64,000 nucleotides of DNA from Ziziphus jujuba. Its lineage: Eukaryota; Streptophyta; Magnoliopsida; Rosales; Rhamnaceae. Below the pieces are notes generated by a model that saw only the letters and a list, made by a program, of their open reading frames with translations, searched no databases and was not told the DNA's origin. Position 1 is the stretch's first letter. The number at the start of each line of letters is the position of its first letter. The DNA lies in the NCBI RefSeq assembly GCF_031755915.1, contig NC_083379.1, positions 23,622,001-23,686,000 on the forward strand, read 5' to 3'. This document shows positions 1 through 13,878 of this stretch, one piece after another. The position numbers were made by a program, and so were the translations under genes.

Positions 1-392
1 GGATTTCAACTTTGAAAATGGATATTCAAATACCAAGTTTTAGATTCATAGAAAAATAATAAAGGAAATAGATATTTGAATACGAATGAAGATAACGATT
101 GGTAAAAAGTGTAGATGAAAAACAATTCCACAGAACAGTCCGTGATTTTGGTTCCACATACATACGGAAACAAGCGAGGGAGATAGGAAAATAAGGAAAG
201 GGAGGTTTTTTTTTTTTTGTTTTTTTTTTTTTGGGGGGAACAAATATCAAAACAATGATTTTTACATTAAAAACATGAAGAATTGTTGTTATAAAATTTT
301 AGCGAAAAAGGGCAAAGCCCATTTCACCAAAAATTGAATAATGAGTGTTTTTAATTTGATCTAGTTTCTTCAAATCCTAAAAGAAAAGAACA

Positions 393-463
393 CTTGAAGC
401 GTTTTATATTCAATTGGTTTGATTTTTGTTTGAAGCGTTTTATATTCATTGCTTTGATTTTTG
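393..463. repeat. Two-copy direct repeat of about 35 bp
   Basis: The segment TTGAAGCGTTTTATATTCA followed by a GGTTTGATTTTT-like tail occurs at 393-428 and again at 430-463, separated by about one base, with a small indel between the copies. It looks like a local duplication by replication slippage. No function is proposed. Confidence 0.7.
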
Positions 464-1000
464 GATTTTTTTTTTGGGAAAACCAGGCTTGCTTTGGAGT
501 TTTTGGAAAATTACCTGTAATATATTTAGATTTCTTTTAATTCATTATAAACTAAAATTATTATAATTTATTAGTGTACATAGCAAAGATAAATTTTATT
601 GTAGATTTGTGTAAAATGTAATTTGTGTAATAGTTTTATAATGTAAATAGAATTGTTCATGTATTTTTAATAATATTTTTATATTTGAAAAACACTCATC
701 AATAAAAAGGTCAAAAGTATCCTCAAACAATTAAACTTTATAAATATAAAACACCATGTATACCAAATTGAATTTCACATTTTTAGAAAATATAATAAAC
801 CATAATACTGAAGTTTAAAAAAGAATAATTGACAAATTATCCATTTCAAGTAAGTACCTTTTTTTTAAATTTATTTGTTTTTTATATATATTTTTAATCT
901 TCATTTCATTCTATGTTCTTTTTTTTTTTTTTTTTTCCCACACTAGTTGCTTTCAAATTCAACGAGTATCTGATTTGTAAAACCCATGTCATATATACCA

Positions 1001-1373
1001 TTCAGTTTATATAATCGATCAAAAACTTAATAATAAATAAAGTTTTTGGATATGTATAATCTAAACATTTGGAAGTTATTTAGGTTATTTGTGCCAAGAA
1101 GACAATGGAATATAATTTATATAAACCGAATAAAAATTCAATGATAAGTAAAAGTTATTCAGTATACATATTTCGAACATTTTAAAATCATTCAGATTAT
1201 GAATATTGAAGAAGACAATAGGATTCAATTTGTATAAAATTTATAGAAATTTAATGATAGATAAAATTTTTCAACATTCATCACCTAAATATTTTTTGAA
1301 TGTGCCTAAGTTATGTTACAGAATACTAGAATAATATCTGATTTTTATAAACTAGATAGAAATTCATGGTGAG
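1001..1373. repeat. Decayed tandem repeat, about 112-bp unit, 3.3 copies
   Basis: Successive blocks begin near 1001, 1110, 1223 and 1335. Each has the same order of words: a TTTATATAAxC-like start, then AAAATTCAATGATAxxTAAA, then a TTCAxxATxCAT segment, then an ACATTT/GTTAT segment, closing with GAAGACAATxGxA or a decayed form of it. Copies differ strongly, so the array is old. It does not resemble coding DNA. Seen by eye only; no alignment score was computed. Confidence 0.55.
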
Positions 1374-2610
1374 GAAGATGAAAAACCTTATATTTTCATG
1401 GAGTTCCTTGATATTAAGGGGTTAAGGCGGTTGGAAACTGGTTGAGGATGAGGAAGAACCTTCCCTTTTTCTATCTATAGTCGTTGGAACAGATGCAGCT
1501 AAAATGAATCAACTAGGAGGCTAACCGATTTCAATGGCATAAGAAGAATTAAAATGTTAGAATTGATTGTAGCTTATGGTAATTTAATTTAATATATTGT
1601 AAGGATAAATAAGGTATATTATTTTTGGTATAATAAATAAAAATTTAATTAAATGTAATACCATGTATAACAAATGTGACTATCAATTTTCATAGTGCCA
1701 AGTAAACCACCCTTGTAAATTTGAATTCCTACTCTGCGTATTTGTTGTATTGCTAGTATTTTTAATTTTTGGTAAATACCTTGCCTTTATTTGTTGATCG
1801 GTTGCTTGTATATGTACACGTAGCCTTAGATACATTGCAAAACCATGAACTAAGATAATAAACCCAAAAGATCCACAAGCAAATTTTGCAATTGTTTTTT
1901 TTTTTTCTTGTTTTTTTACCCAAAAAAAGAAGATAATTTAGAGCATTAATCGAGGACAATGTATTGGCTATGATTGATTTATGCTTCTGGCAAGATTGGA
2001 ATACCTAAGCGATATATGCAGAAGTGTATGCATTTTAATCTTAAATTATACTACTTTTTGGCAATTTGCCTCCCAAATTATGAAACCAGTCACATTATCT
2101 ATGAATTATTGTTTTTCTATATATTTAGTCCAATCATACATTTTTTTCTAATGTATTTAACAAATTCAGCCACATATAATGTTCAAAAGTAAAATAAAAT
2201 AGAATAAAACAATCTATAAATACACTTACATAGGTTGAGCATGATTAGTTTAAACAAAACGATTAATTTAATGGAATCCATCTGTTGAAATGCATGATTA
2301 AACTTAATTGATGGGAACATAATAGTTCAAAGGCTTATGTGAGGAGTTTCGAGGTTAGAAGACAATACCAAAAGTAGCATGGTTCAAAGGGGTAAAATGA
2401 AGTTATTACATGTACATATCGCATACAACAAAAACGAAAAATGTAGAAAGTGCAGTTTAGAAACGTATACAAGATGTTTATTTCCAGGATGCCTAGTACT
2501 TCCCTTTACAAAGTTACAAAATTCAATTCGAGGAAGAGGAAAATGCTTCAACCCAATCCTGGATTATTTTTTTTGTGCCGATGTGTAAAGTTAGTATGTG
2601 TAAACGGCCG

Positions 2611-5600
2611 TCATAACTTGCTACGAAGAATCTCATTAAACTGCTTTGCTGCCTTGCTAAGTTGGACAGGCTTTGTGAACTTCTGTCTTTCAGCTATAAA
2701 TTTGGCAAAACGGGATCCTTTCCCATCTCTGTTTTCATCTTCCAGCAGTGCCTGCGGTAGATTTGGCAAAGGAGGGGGTTTCGGAGATAGTGGTGGCATC
2801 AATGCCCATACCGAAGAAAGGTGTTTGTTTGTCTGGTCAAGAACTTGTAGTAATGAAAGATCTTGCATGTCTGTTGGCCAAAAAAAGAACCCATAAGCTC
2901 TCGCCAGTCACAACTACTATAATACAAATATAAAGGGAATGTAATATAAGAAGAAGAAATAATAAATTTGATAAAAGCTCTAAATATGTAAACCGAGTGA
3001 CCTTTCGAGAACATGAAGATGGGCAGCAAAGCAGAACAGGGAATGCTGAAGTTCAGATGTGGAATTACTGTACCTCCCCCATGCCTAGCATTGCTGCATC
3101 AAAAATATATCTGATTAAATAACAAAAAATCTATTTGCAAATACTTGAGCAGTTTTAATCCTGTATTAACAATGATGTAGCCAATATCCATGATAGAGAC
3201 AAAGGAAAGAAAAGCAATTTTGAACTACAACACACGGATATCCATTCATGTTAGTTCTACTAACCATTTCATCCTAGTGTTTCATCTTGATTCAAGTAGC
3301 ATTAGGGAGTAAAGCACGATGTTCAAAATGACATAATAAACTCATGCAAACTCATTAACAATTTTCCTGCTATCCATCAGTTTCCATGTGAAAACTGGTG
3401 CTGACAAACAATGACATCAAGCCACGTAAAAGGCCATTTAGTAAGCATTTAAACATATAAAAGGACATATTAAAGACATAAAGAACGTATAAAATAATGA
3501 AGTAAAATGACTAAAGAATATCTTTGATAGGAATATCTAAACAAGATAGCCCAACAGGAGCCATATTAAAAAATATTAAATGGATACATTTTGGTATAAT
3601 TCTCAGTTCTCACTATCTTTCATCTTCAGGAAGCATCAGCTTGTAAAATAAAATGTTTACTAAGGAATTAAAAGTCAATAGCTTAAGTATGATCATACAA
3701 GAAACATGACAGTAAGCATTGTGAAAATACAATAAGCGCACAGGAACTCGCATTTGCATAATCTAACTTATTATACCTTGTAACAAGTCCAATCATATGA
3801 CCATTTAAATTGACAACAGCACCACCACTACCACCTGGATGGACAGCAGCTGTTGTTTCAAGCATCACGGGTAAGTGTTCTTGAGTACTTCCAACTTTAC
3901 CGAGTTGGTAGGAAAAAGGAATCTTTGCTTTGACCACTTTTGCTACTACACCGGAGCAAACTGATGGAAAAAGGCCTGATGGAAAATTTAAAACCCAAAC
4001 CAGACACAAACACATATAAGAATTTTCTAAAAGCAGAAAGATAATTACCAATAGGATTTTCATTCAATCAGGAATATGAAAAGAACACAGAAAGCAAAAC
4101 AGAAAAATGACATAGATAACCATCCCACCAGTAGAATCAGTCCTTCCCCTTCATGAAAGTAAGAATTAAAATCCCATTCTTCATAAGGATGCTGCATCAT
4201 TAACAATGCTATTGCAACAAGATTACTAAGATTTTGCAGAATATGGTTATTAACAACAGTCGATATTAGCAAGGTAGAACACAATAGTTGCCACATGTAA
4301 AAACTTGCAAGTTTATTGATGTCTCCTTATATAACTGGCTCTAATTCCTCCACAACAAGGTCATAACCATAGAGAACAAATTAAAGAACACAATCATGAG
4401 TAACGTCAAGAAATCGAGAGCCCTAAAGACTGTCAGACTGTAACATTTCCTGGAAGGTACTAGGCTTTTGTGCTAGGCATCAGAATGTAACATGTAATTC
4501 AGTAATGTCCAAAACTGTCAAGTCATTTTGATAACATCATAACCATGGTGCAAAAATTTTAAGAACATAATCATAAGAAATCTCAAGAAATTGAGAACCC
4601 TAAAGACTCAGAATCTAAACATGTCCTGGAAGGTACTAGACTTTTGATCTGGTCATCTATTTAACTCTTTTAAGTAATTCTGCAATGTAAGAAACCAGTA
4701 AGTCATTTTCCTAAGATAACCACCTCCAACCCATCAGCAAATAATGGCATAGCATCAATAACAGATAAAGTATTTGAGGAAGAATTCTTTTAAAGAGTTG
4801 CATAAGCACAATGAAGATTCTATTTCTCACTTCCAGACAATTGAAAATGGAAAAACAAAAGAAAAGGTAGGAAAGACGCACCGCATCTAGGTCCAAATAG
4901 GCCATGCCCAATAACATGTGCCTTGGACCCTAAAGGTGGACATGCAAGATCCACCATGATTGGAGAAAGCTGCTCTGGAACATACTCAAGCTGCAGTAGG
5001 GCAACATCCAGAGGTCCTTTGCAAACATAGACTACTCTAGCATTACACCAAATCCAAGGATCCATGTGATCTAGGCGAACACGTATATTTCTGAGACCTC
5101 TGTAAGATGAACTTAGTTTATTGCCCACAAAAGAAACTGCAGTCTGTACAGTCTTTGGTAACACTTGACTTTTCTCCCTCTTACCAATTCTTTTTTTCTC
5201 CAGGGATGTAGATTCCTCATATGGAAAGGAATTTATCTCCGTATTGGTTCCGTACCTTCCATCATTTTCCGCTCTTTTCCCAAATCTCCAGGGTTCCAAC
5301 AGGTGAGCATTTGTAAGTAAAAGGCCTTCATTGTTAAGCAAAACGCCAGAAGCCCATATTCCATCATCAATGGTAATAAGACAAATAGAAACCATGGCCT
5401 TCTCAACTGGTAAAGGGGAGGAGCAAAAAGAAGTTAGGTGATTATGATTGGAGGTATCAGGTCCATTGGGGCCAATGCTTTTTGGTAAAAATCCCTTCCC
5501 TACAGCAGTTAATTTTTCCTTGTCATAATAAATCCCTTTTTCTGCATTAGGCTCCTTCTGCAGCAAGTCACTGCAAGCACTTGCAATGGCTTCCCACGGA

Positions 5601-8600
5601 ATCACCAGCTGTTATGCAACACTATAGTTTTGGATGATGTGTTAACAAAAGAAATTTTGAATTTGTGAATTAGAGACTAATGTTCGTTCGTTACCTGAAT
5701 TTCTGCACCAGTAATCTTCTGCCTCAATGGTCTGATCAAGATACCAATAAGTTGTGCCTGTTCACCAAAAACTGGACCACCTTCAGTTCCTGACAATTTT
5801 TGATTTGGCATTAATATGGAATCCGAAGTCATCAGTAACAAAACAACAACTACTATCTAACAGAAACAGGGAAAGGATTGCTAGTACCAGGAAGACAGCG
5901 AATGTCAGCCATCAGCAATGAACTAGATGGATAGCAGTTCGCAATTGATCCCACTGATATACTGATTTTAAACATCCCAAAGATCAAGTAAAGAGTAAAA
6001 AGGGTTAATTTTTATAATAAAGAGTAAAACATATTAATTTTTATACATCAAGATAAACAGGAGTTGGAAAAGGGGGGAAAAAAAAGTAGTAATAATAATA
6101 AATAAAAAACAACAAAAAACAAAAAAATCCTATCAGTCACCTGTCAGTAAAGCCACTATAGTAATTCTCTTTTAGACTATGGTAATTCAAAGTACAAAAT
6201 CTCTAATATTAGCATTTAGCAGTTTTCATACCTGTCACCCTTTCAGGTTTAGTTCTTAACTAATATTCTCATGTATCACTAAGGAATTGTCTTCTTCAGC
6301 TGTCATTGAATTGTAAATAAGTGTCCCTTGGACAATGCTGTTTAAGTACTTTCAGGTTACTAGCGATCCACAAGTCAAAAACATTTAAAAGACATTATTC
6401 AAGAAACAAGCACCAAAAACTACTAAGCACTAATCAATATCATGGTGTGGAACCTTTTTGATATATTCACATGAAAAAATATATTTATTTCCGCTTTCTT
6501 CTGAATAAAATAATCAGCTAGAATAAAAGGTGAACACCACAAGCTTCATGTTGTTTGGGCTCTCTATATTTACCTGAATTTGTTAGGATGAAGCATACAA
6601 AGGAAAACAATTCCAGAACCACCCAGATCAAAGTGATTATAACAACAAAAGCAGAAATGATTTAATATCATAAAGTGAAAATCCTACCAGTCAATTCCGA
6701 TAACTGTTTCACTATGAGGTAAAGGAATGAGTAAAAAAGCGGCCTCATCTATAATTATCTTTACTGGGTTGTAATGAAAGAGAAATATGTATTTTGAAAG
6801 AAACTTAAAATAATAGGTCAAATCCAATATGCTATGATAAAGAGGCCTACTTTCCAATCAGCTCTAGGAATCAAACAGTACTTTGAACTCCAAACATATT
6901 TTCACAGAAGTAAAATATACTACCTGTTAAAGAAGTGCAAAGGTGACAGAACACCAAAAGGAGAACCTACAGCCAGAAGAAAATCCCCTCTTTTATTGGA
7001 GGGTGATATATTGATGTTTGGCACATCCTACACAAAAAAAATCCACCCGTCATGTTTATATATATAACAAGGATACATAAAAGCAATACTGCTCCACTTG
7101 TTCAATATCTTTTGGATTATGAATTTGTTACCAGATAGAATGCCAATATGATAGGTACAAGCATAAAGTTTACCTTGGAAAATAAAGAGGCTCCGAGAAC
7201 GGCAATTCTAGTTGTTGACTTGCTCATATGACTTAAACTGTCGGCTTCTGCCATATGCACCTGATTTTCCATATTGTCACACAATACAAAAGATTAATTA
7301 ATAAACTTAAGACCTAGATAAAAATTAATTAAATTCAAAAGTATCTACAAAAAATTGATTGACACAACATTCTCAAGTAGAAATAGTAGAACAAACAAAC
7401 GAATAAAATAGTGTTGGAGAATTGATTTGTGACCCAACATTAAATTTCGCTAACCTCTTTGACTTAGTTTCTAGGGAATTAATTCCTCGCTTCACATGAC
7501 ATACAAGTAAATCACTCCACGAGAGATCTCTCTTTGTCATTTGAATTTTGGTGTCCTTCTCCCAATAACACAAAATTGATAGTTCAAGAAGACAACTTTT
7601 ACCTCATTAAGAATTTTTATTAATTCCTAGCATGGAACTGTTTCAACTGCAAGTTGAAAACAAATGGACCTCCTCTGGCCATTATATACTAAAGAGACCA
7701 TTATGAACTTAATGGCTAATGCAATCTGGTACAGGCTTCCACAAACTGTGAAAAAGTCATATCCAAAGTCCATAAAAGGTGCACTGCCATCTTTGGCTAA
7801 CTTTTATTATTTCTAATTAATGTGTTCTCTAATGCTTTCAAAAAATCAAAATCGCTTCCAATTCCAACCTCAACTTTAAAAAACAAAAAAAGAAAAGAGA
7901 CCAATTCCAAGCATTAAACAAGAAATGAAGTACCCTCTCATAAGTTTTAACAGGCTCAACAAAATAGATATGGAATTCATCCAAATGTTACAAGTACACA
8001 TCATTCAAATTTCTGAAGATTTAGATTTTAATCAATACCTCACTTTTAATTTCTCAATACAAAATAGCCTACTACAATTTTGCCTGCACAGTTTGCCTCA
8101 TCTTTGTTCTTATACTTAGGCATGTACCGAACATGACAACATGCCTTCATTAATCTTATCTCAAACTAAAGTAGTGATGGTTTTCATATAATTTTCTAAA
8201 CATCAAGACTAACTAGTACGAAAAGCATAATACCAAACTAACCTGTGACTGAATAACATCTACAAAAGACTGAGGAGCATTATTTTGTGAAGCCAAAGAC
8301 CATCCAACCTCCCATCCATGCTCAAGGGAGCCTACAGAAGCTTCAATAAGAGATTGGAGTACAAGGGAGGATGCAGGAACATCAATCTGTATGATGCATC
8401 TTTAGAAAAATTATAAAAGTGCAATAAATCTGAGAAAATATGAGAAAGGATTCATTTATACATATCAAGTACAATATCACATCAACTATCATTGACCATA
8501 CTCATTAAAAATTAATGATGGTTTTTCAATCGCATCTTTTAGGAACTTATCAAGTTATTTTACATATGCAACATTTGTTTAGCATATTGTATGGTATAAC

Positions 8601-9827
8601 TATGACAAATGTGTGTTTCCACGAAAAGTTAATAGCCTTGTTGCATTTTACAAAGCATCTGAAGCAAGAACTCCATAACTTAGAAGAGGCCATCTGTAGG
8701 AAGTTAAAAGCATGAGAACATAAACAGTTTAGTTTACCATTTCATACCCACTACATATTTTACTATCTTAATGGCTGCCAATTTCTCGTGTCCACATAAA
8801 GAAATTAATAAAATCTTGAAATATTTCTGCACAAAATCATTTGTAAAACACATAACCAAAGTTTCTCTGAAATTAACAAAGAATCTCAAGTTACAGTTGG
8901 AAATAATTTCGCACAGGTATAGCTACATAAATTCAGCATTGAAATGGGTTGTAAAGGTTATTCATTACCTAAACAAATACAAGTAAATGAAATGTCTACC
9001 AGTTTTAGAAGTTGCATGGCATGCCAAGGAGGAGCTCCTTCATCAAAATCTTGCGAGTCCTTCTCCAACCTCATGTTATCCTGCCAATCAAACACCTTAA
9101 TGAATCACATCCAACACCAGGAAAAAGAAAAAATAAAATAAATAAATAAAGAAGTAAATTAAAATATATAAATAATTAAGGTAAGAATAATACTGGGAAT
9201 TGTGCTATACCTCTGACATAATATCAATTTGAACACCAGTAATCAACTCGGGCCGGCCCTGCAAAGTATCCAAAAAAAAAAAAGACCAAAGCAAATATAT
9301 TGAACATCAATCTCATTTAAAATTAAGCAAATATTTGCTGCATAACATTACAACTGGACCTGGGAAATGCTCTCTTTCTGTTGCTGAGCGAGAAATGGTT
9401 CAATAATGGATGCAACAGTTACAACCAATACAGGAGATCGATCTCTTTCACCGAGAAGATGCTTAGCAATGGCAGAGTCGTAAAGGGTATCAGGCAATAA
9501 CATTCCGGATGCTGATAGCGTCGTCTTCCCAGAGCTATAAACAACCACAAATAAAAATAAGCATGAACAAAAGGAACAGAACACAAATCTGTATATAGTT
9601 ACTGGAAATTTGCAATGGAAATTTGACTTACTGGTATTGGTGGAAAGCGTGTTTTCGCATTTTGAGGCCCTTCGGGTCCTATACGAAAACTATAGGCAAT
9701 TAGAGACCGGCTGAAAGAACAATATATTTACACGCACAGACCCGAAAAGGAGAGGACTTACAGGGCCTTGGACTCTGACCATGACTGCAAAATTCCGAGC
9801 GAAATTGACGTTTTCCGGCAACCCCAT
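2611..9827 (-). CDS. DEG15: Glyoxysomal/peroxisomal processing protease (DEG15/TYSND1 type), 14 exons
   Basis: This predicted trypsin-like serine protease acts in peroxisomes/glyoxysomes. Known family members remove N-terminal PTS2 presequences from imported matrix enzymes. Exons, in coding order: 9827-9762, 9678-9632, 9534-9360, 9258-9211, 9080-9000, 8386-8243, 7260-7174, 7027-6924, 5961-5888, 5789-5695, 5608-4882, 3975-3777, 3093-3002, 2870-2611. All junctions are GT-AG and in phase, giving 732 residues, close to the roughly 709 of Arabidopsis DEG15. The protease triad is visible: His about 409 in TNAHLLEPW, Asp about 508 in LDVALLQLE, Ser about 599 in HPGGSGGAV. An N-terminal half of about 300 residues precedes it, including an [11 protein letters not shown] segment. 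The C-terminus ends SKL, a canonical PTS1 import signal. The start follows family alignment ([15 protein letters not shown]). No frameshift or internal stop was seen. Next gene: about 13 kb away. Confidence 0.95.
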
Positions 9828-12800
9828 GAGGAGGAGATAGCGTTTGATTGGAGGGTTCTAATTAATTCCAAGCGAGCTTCTCAGGACCCGACTACCGAGA
9901 GATTCGTTTTCTGCAGTAGCAAAAGCTTTCCCAAAGAAGAGCAAATTCTATGGTATTTTCGGGTTTGATAATTGAAAAAGAATTACAAATGTTTGTTTTT
10001 TTGATAGAATTACAAATTAATTCATAACTTTTACAGTAAAAGAATTGAAAATAAAACGACAACTTGCACGTCAAGGGTACTATAATCTAGGCAGACAAGG
10101 CAATTTTTGTTTGGGAGGAAAAACTTCTTTTTTCCTTTTATGCCTTTCATTTTCATTTTTATCAGAGTACTTAAAAGTAAAAAAATAAAAAAATAAAAAA
10201 TAAAAATAAAAAAATAAAAATCTCTAGAGTTTGTTTAAACATTTTTTGAGTTCAAGTGAAAAAAAAAAAAAATTTAAGGATTCTCTATTTTTTTGATGTT
10301 TTATCAGACAGTGCAAAATTTATTAATGTGGTGTTTGGATAATAGTAAAGTTATTAAGAATCTATAATTATTTAGAAAAGTAAAATAATTTTTTGTTTGG
10401 ATAATTTTTAAAATGAAGAATTTAAGAGTTTTAGTGAAAAATAAATCTCATGATGTAAGAAACTGAATCTAAAATTCTTTGAAAAATTGATTTTAAGTAT
10501 TTTTTTAAATATAATTTTACTGTTTAATTTTAATATATAAATTTATTTAACTACTTGTAAATTCTATATTTTTTTATAATTAACCAAACACTATAAAAAT
10601 AATGCTAAAAAAACTGATTATTTGAAAATTAAATCTTAAAAACTGATTTTTAAAAAATCAATTTTCTTTAATATTTTTTCTTTTACCAAATACTCCATAA
10701 AAGCAATTTTTTTTTAAAATCAATATTTTAAAAAAAGTTAATAAAATATATGTAATTACTAATAGCTGTAAATAACATTCATATTAGCATTGAAAAACAA
10801 TTTTAAAATAGATTGTATATTTATCCAAACTAGGTTTAAATAATATCAATTTTTATATTATATAAGTAACAATCCACATTTACTATTTAAAATACTTCTA
10901 ATTATAGGTTTACACCCTTTAACAAGTATTGATAATGAGATCTTTCTCTAGGAGTAAGCATGAGAAAATACCCTAACATATCACTACAATAGCAATACTA
11001 GAAATACAAAATAGCACTTTAAATGAAAAAGAATAATTGTTTTTTAAAAATAATCATTATGCTTTTCTTAATAATTAAAGCCTATAATTGTATTTTCACA
11101 CTATTATTCAATTATATAATATTAATTTTTAATTTTCTGTTGTTATCTATGGCCTTTAACAGTAAAAATTAACTTAAAAAAAGTTGATAAATGGGTTTAT
11201 TACAATAAATATAAAAAACTAAAAGAAAGCTAATGATGATTTTCCAAAAATGTAACATTTAAATATAGTTATGAAAAAATTGAAGAGAGCTAAATGAAAT
11301 TTGCCCTTTTTTGTTACAATTTGAGAGATGAGAGTTACATAGACGATATTTTCTTCAAAAATCGTCGTATTTTAAAGATGTTCATACGAAAAAAAATGCG
11401 AACGTTTGTACAATGGAATATATATATATATATATATATAAAGTTAGACCCACATCAGAACGACGTAATAGCTTTAATATCAAATATTTTTTATTAGCTA
11501 TTGGATGGGACTAAAATTTATAATTTAGAAATTATCAAATTTGAATTTAGTGATATACTAAAATCCTATATAAGGAAAATATATCCTGTTAAGATCCAGT
11601 GATTAATAAATATAATTTTAAATTTTATATTTAATGTGATTCAAATGCTGAAAAAGAAAGTTTCAATATTGGTCATAATATTAAAGACTTATTTAAACTC
11701 GGTCTTTTATGTATATATATATATATATATATATAACTTAAGTAGGAAAAAAAAATTTCAAAAGAGAATATCACTTCAAGAACAATTAAATTTCATGATA
11801 AAAAATAATAATTAAACTCAAACCCCCAAAAAAAAAAAAAAACAGAGAATAATTAAATTCAGCAACGAGCTACAATGTTTTTTTAGTTTGTAGGAATATT
11901 TGGTTGATCCATTTAAAAAAAAAAATTTCTTACATATATTATTTAAAGACGTTGAAAATAAAGGATATATATTTATATTATTAGGAATATAATTTCTAGA
12001 TAACATCTTCCTTTATTAGTTATTTTCCATTAAATTTAACTTCAAAACACATTTTCTTTTAGATTTGAAGGATAGGTTTGAATCGGACAGGATAGGTTCA
12101 AATTGGACATGATAGAATATTATAGTCTTGTGTTTGGTATAGTTCCAGACTGAATGGTAGATTAGTTGTTTCATATTTGGTGTAGGATTGGACTGGATTG
12201 GACTATTTTCTAATTTTCTAATTTTTTTAAGTGAAAAATTATAAAATTCTATTTATAATTACAATAAAAAAATATTATATTTAATTAAAGTTGTAAATTT
12301 TATACAAAATTTTAATATTTTTTTACACCCACAAATTATATTAATATATAATTTTAGAAATAAATTAAAATTAAATTATAACATAATATTTCATAAATGA
12401 CAATGAACTAAAAACAAAAAAAATTTAATGGTATTTATAACTAGAATTATAACATAGGATTTTAATGAATCGTTTCTGTAAAACATCGTTCACCATAATC
12501 TCCCATCTCCCTCAACTTCATCACCTCTTTTTAGTTTCTTCGGTTTCTTCTATACCTTCTTTTTTATAACCAACTAATTCAATCATTGGCTTATACACCT
12601 CTGCTTTTGATTTTATGCATGTTTCCCACACTTCTAAACGTGTTTAAGCTTGTTTATGTGCACCTCCAAAATGACAACCTTTTCCCAGAATTACTGAGAT
12701 TTTTATATTGACGGATTTCTTTCGAATTTTGAGCAATAGCTTTACAAGAGAAGTTGTATATCTCTCTCTCTCTCTAGTGTTATTTTAGTTCTACATTTAC

Positions 12801-13068
12801 AAAACAGGATTCTTGTATGTCCATATGTTTATTCCTCTTTGGATAGCATTGTTGCGGGAATATAATATATAAGAAAACAGAAATAATGGATTTACAATTA
12901 ATTAAGAGAAAGAATCCCAAAAAATATTAACAAGGATACATTGAATATTGAACCATAAAATGAAAACAAATCAGCTCCCTTTTCTGCAAGATGCCATCAC
13001 CAAAACATGGAAATTTGAGGGGAAAAAAAAAAAAGAAACAGAGGACCATTTCGATATGATCATCTTGC
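9828..13068. other. AT-rich DNA upstream of DEG15; no gene
   Basis: The first hundreds of bases presumably hold the DEG15 promoter and 5' UTR on the minus strand; no TATA box could be chosen with confidence. Further on are long A/T tracts, two TA microsatellites (11418-11440 and 11712-11735) and a TC run at 12761-12775. A possible MITE-like segment near 10.33-10.84 kb was considered and not called. No conserved reading frame was found. Confidence 0.6.
11418..11440. repeat. (TA)n microsatellite
   Basis: Uninterrupted alternating A/T of about 23 bases. A second run lies at 11712-11735. Likely length-variable between individuals. Confidence 0.95.
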
Positions 13069-13618
13069 TCAAGGGTAAAAGAGTTTGGCAAACAGAAGCT
13101 CATTCCAAGTATCTTGAAGCCCAGGTAAGCACCAATGCACACAATCTGCATAGCTTATAGGGTTGGCTAATTGCTCAGGAGTCAGTGGGCACCACTGCTT
13201 CTTGTTGATTGATGTGTGTGCATCTTTACTGTAACTTGAGAGTTGGGTGATGTTTAGAAATGTGATGGGAACAATTTTTTGCCGAACACTTCACCAATCA
13301 CCTCCATTACATTTTTCCTGCAATCCGAACCCCAATATGCTGGGTCTTCAATTATGGTTGTCTCATTATAGTAGTTTCCACCTTCTACACCTCCCAATCT
13401 ATGCTCCTGTGGTGAATTATAAGTTTGAACTTAGTCTCTAAATCGATGCATATTCAGAGGAGGAAGGAAGATCATGAACTATGCAAATTTGGAAAATTTT
13501 ACTCACTTTCCACGTGAAGGTGACATGCTAATGAAGAAGACTCTTGTCTTCTTAGGGTCCATATTCAAGCGAACCCATCTCAAAATACTCTTCATCGCCA
13601 TGCGATAAGCATCCTCAG
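13069..13618 (-). pseudogene. C-terminal remnant of a TBL/PMR5-family gene (cell-wall polysaccharide O-acetyltransferase)
   Basis: Two exon-like blocks on the minus strand match the end of trichome birefringence-like (TBL/PMR5, DUF231) proteins, which O-acetylate wall polysaccharides in the Golgi. Block 13618-13507 reads [20 protein letters not shown], then [11 protein letters not shown], and ends in a good GTGAGT donor. Block 13406-13069 follows a CACCACAG acceptor and reads [38 protein letters not shown] and [20 protein letters not shown], then stops after LFYP. The late D-x-x-H site of the family is present as ADCVHW. The frame breaks at least twice, after SIDW and before ITFLNITQ, and a usual Cys before YNET is Tyr. 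The N-terminal two thirds, with the GDS motif, is absent: sequence passes straight into Ty3/gypsy gag at about 13620. A rearranged gene fragment is the best reading. Confidence 0.85.
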
Positions 13619-13621
13619 TTG

Positions 13622-13846
13622 TCAGTTGGCAACCAAATTAAGACAAAACTCTGATAGCTCCTTGAATCTCCGCTGATACTTAGAAACTGTCACATTATCC
13701 TGAGTGAATGTCTCAAACTTTAGTCTCTTAGTCTTAACCAAGGCTGGAGAGCAGAACTCAGTATGAAGAACAATCTTGAACTGTGCCCAAATGTGACATT
13801 TCTTGGTCCTCTCATGCGTCCACCACTTTCTTGAACTAATCACCAA
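13622..13846 (-). mobile_element. Ty3/gypsy gag fragment (second copy)
   Basis: Translates on the minus strand to a piece of retrotransposon gag (RKWWTHERTK, HIWAQFKIVLHTEFCSPAL, YQRRFKELSEF). It is nearly the same as residues of the longer gag at 15719-16339. It starts abruptly and ends exactly where the TBL remnant begins, so it is a rearranged or truncated copy rather than part of one colinear element. Confidence 0.8.
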
Positions 13847-13878
13847 GGCTCCACCGCCTCTAATAGGAAAATCTGACT

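Larger units (their letters stand above)
1..2610. other. AT-rich intergenic DNA 3' of the DEG15 gene
   Basis: No gene is supported here. Reading frames are short, full of homopolymers and lack recognisable domains. The stretch holds a poly-T/poly-A rich start (about 205-235), a short direct repeat (393-463) and a decayed tandem repeat (1001-1373), listed separately. The last few hundred bases presumably contain the 3' UTR of the minus-strand protease gene, but no clear polyadenylation signal could be chosen among the many A/T-rich motifs. Confidence 0.6.

Noticed and set aside
10327..10838. MITE with GTTTGGATAA-type inverted ends
   Set aside because: GTGTTTGGATAA near 10330 and TTATCCAAACTAG near 10825 are inverted, but similarity stops after about 12 bases and no target duplication was found.
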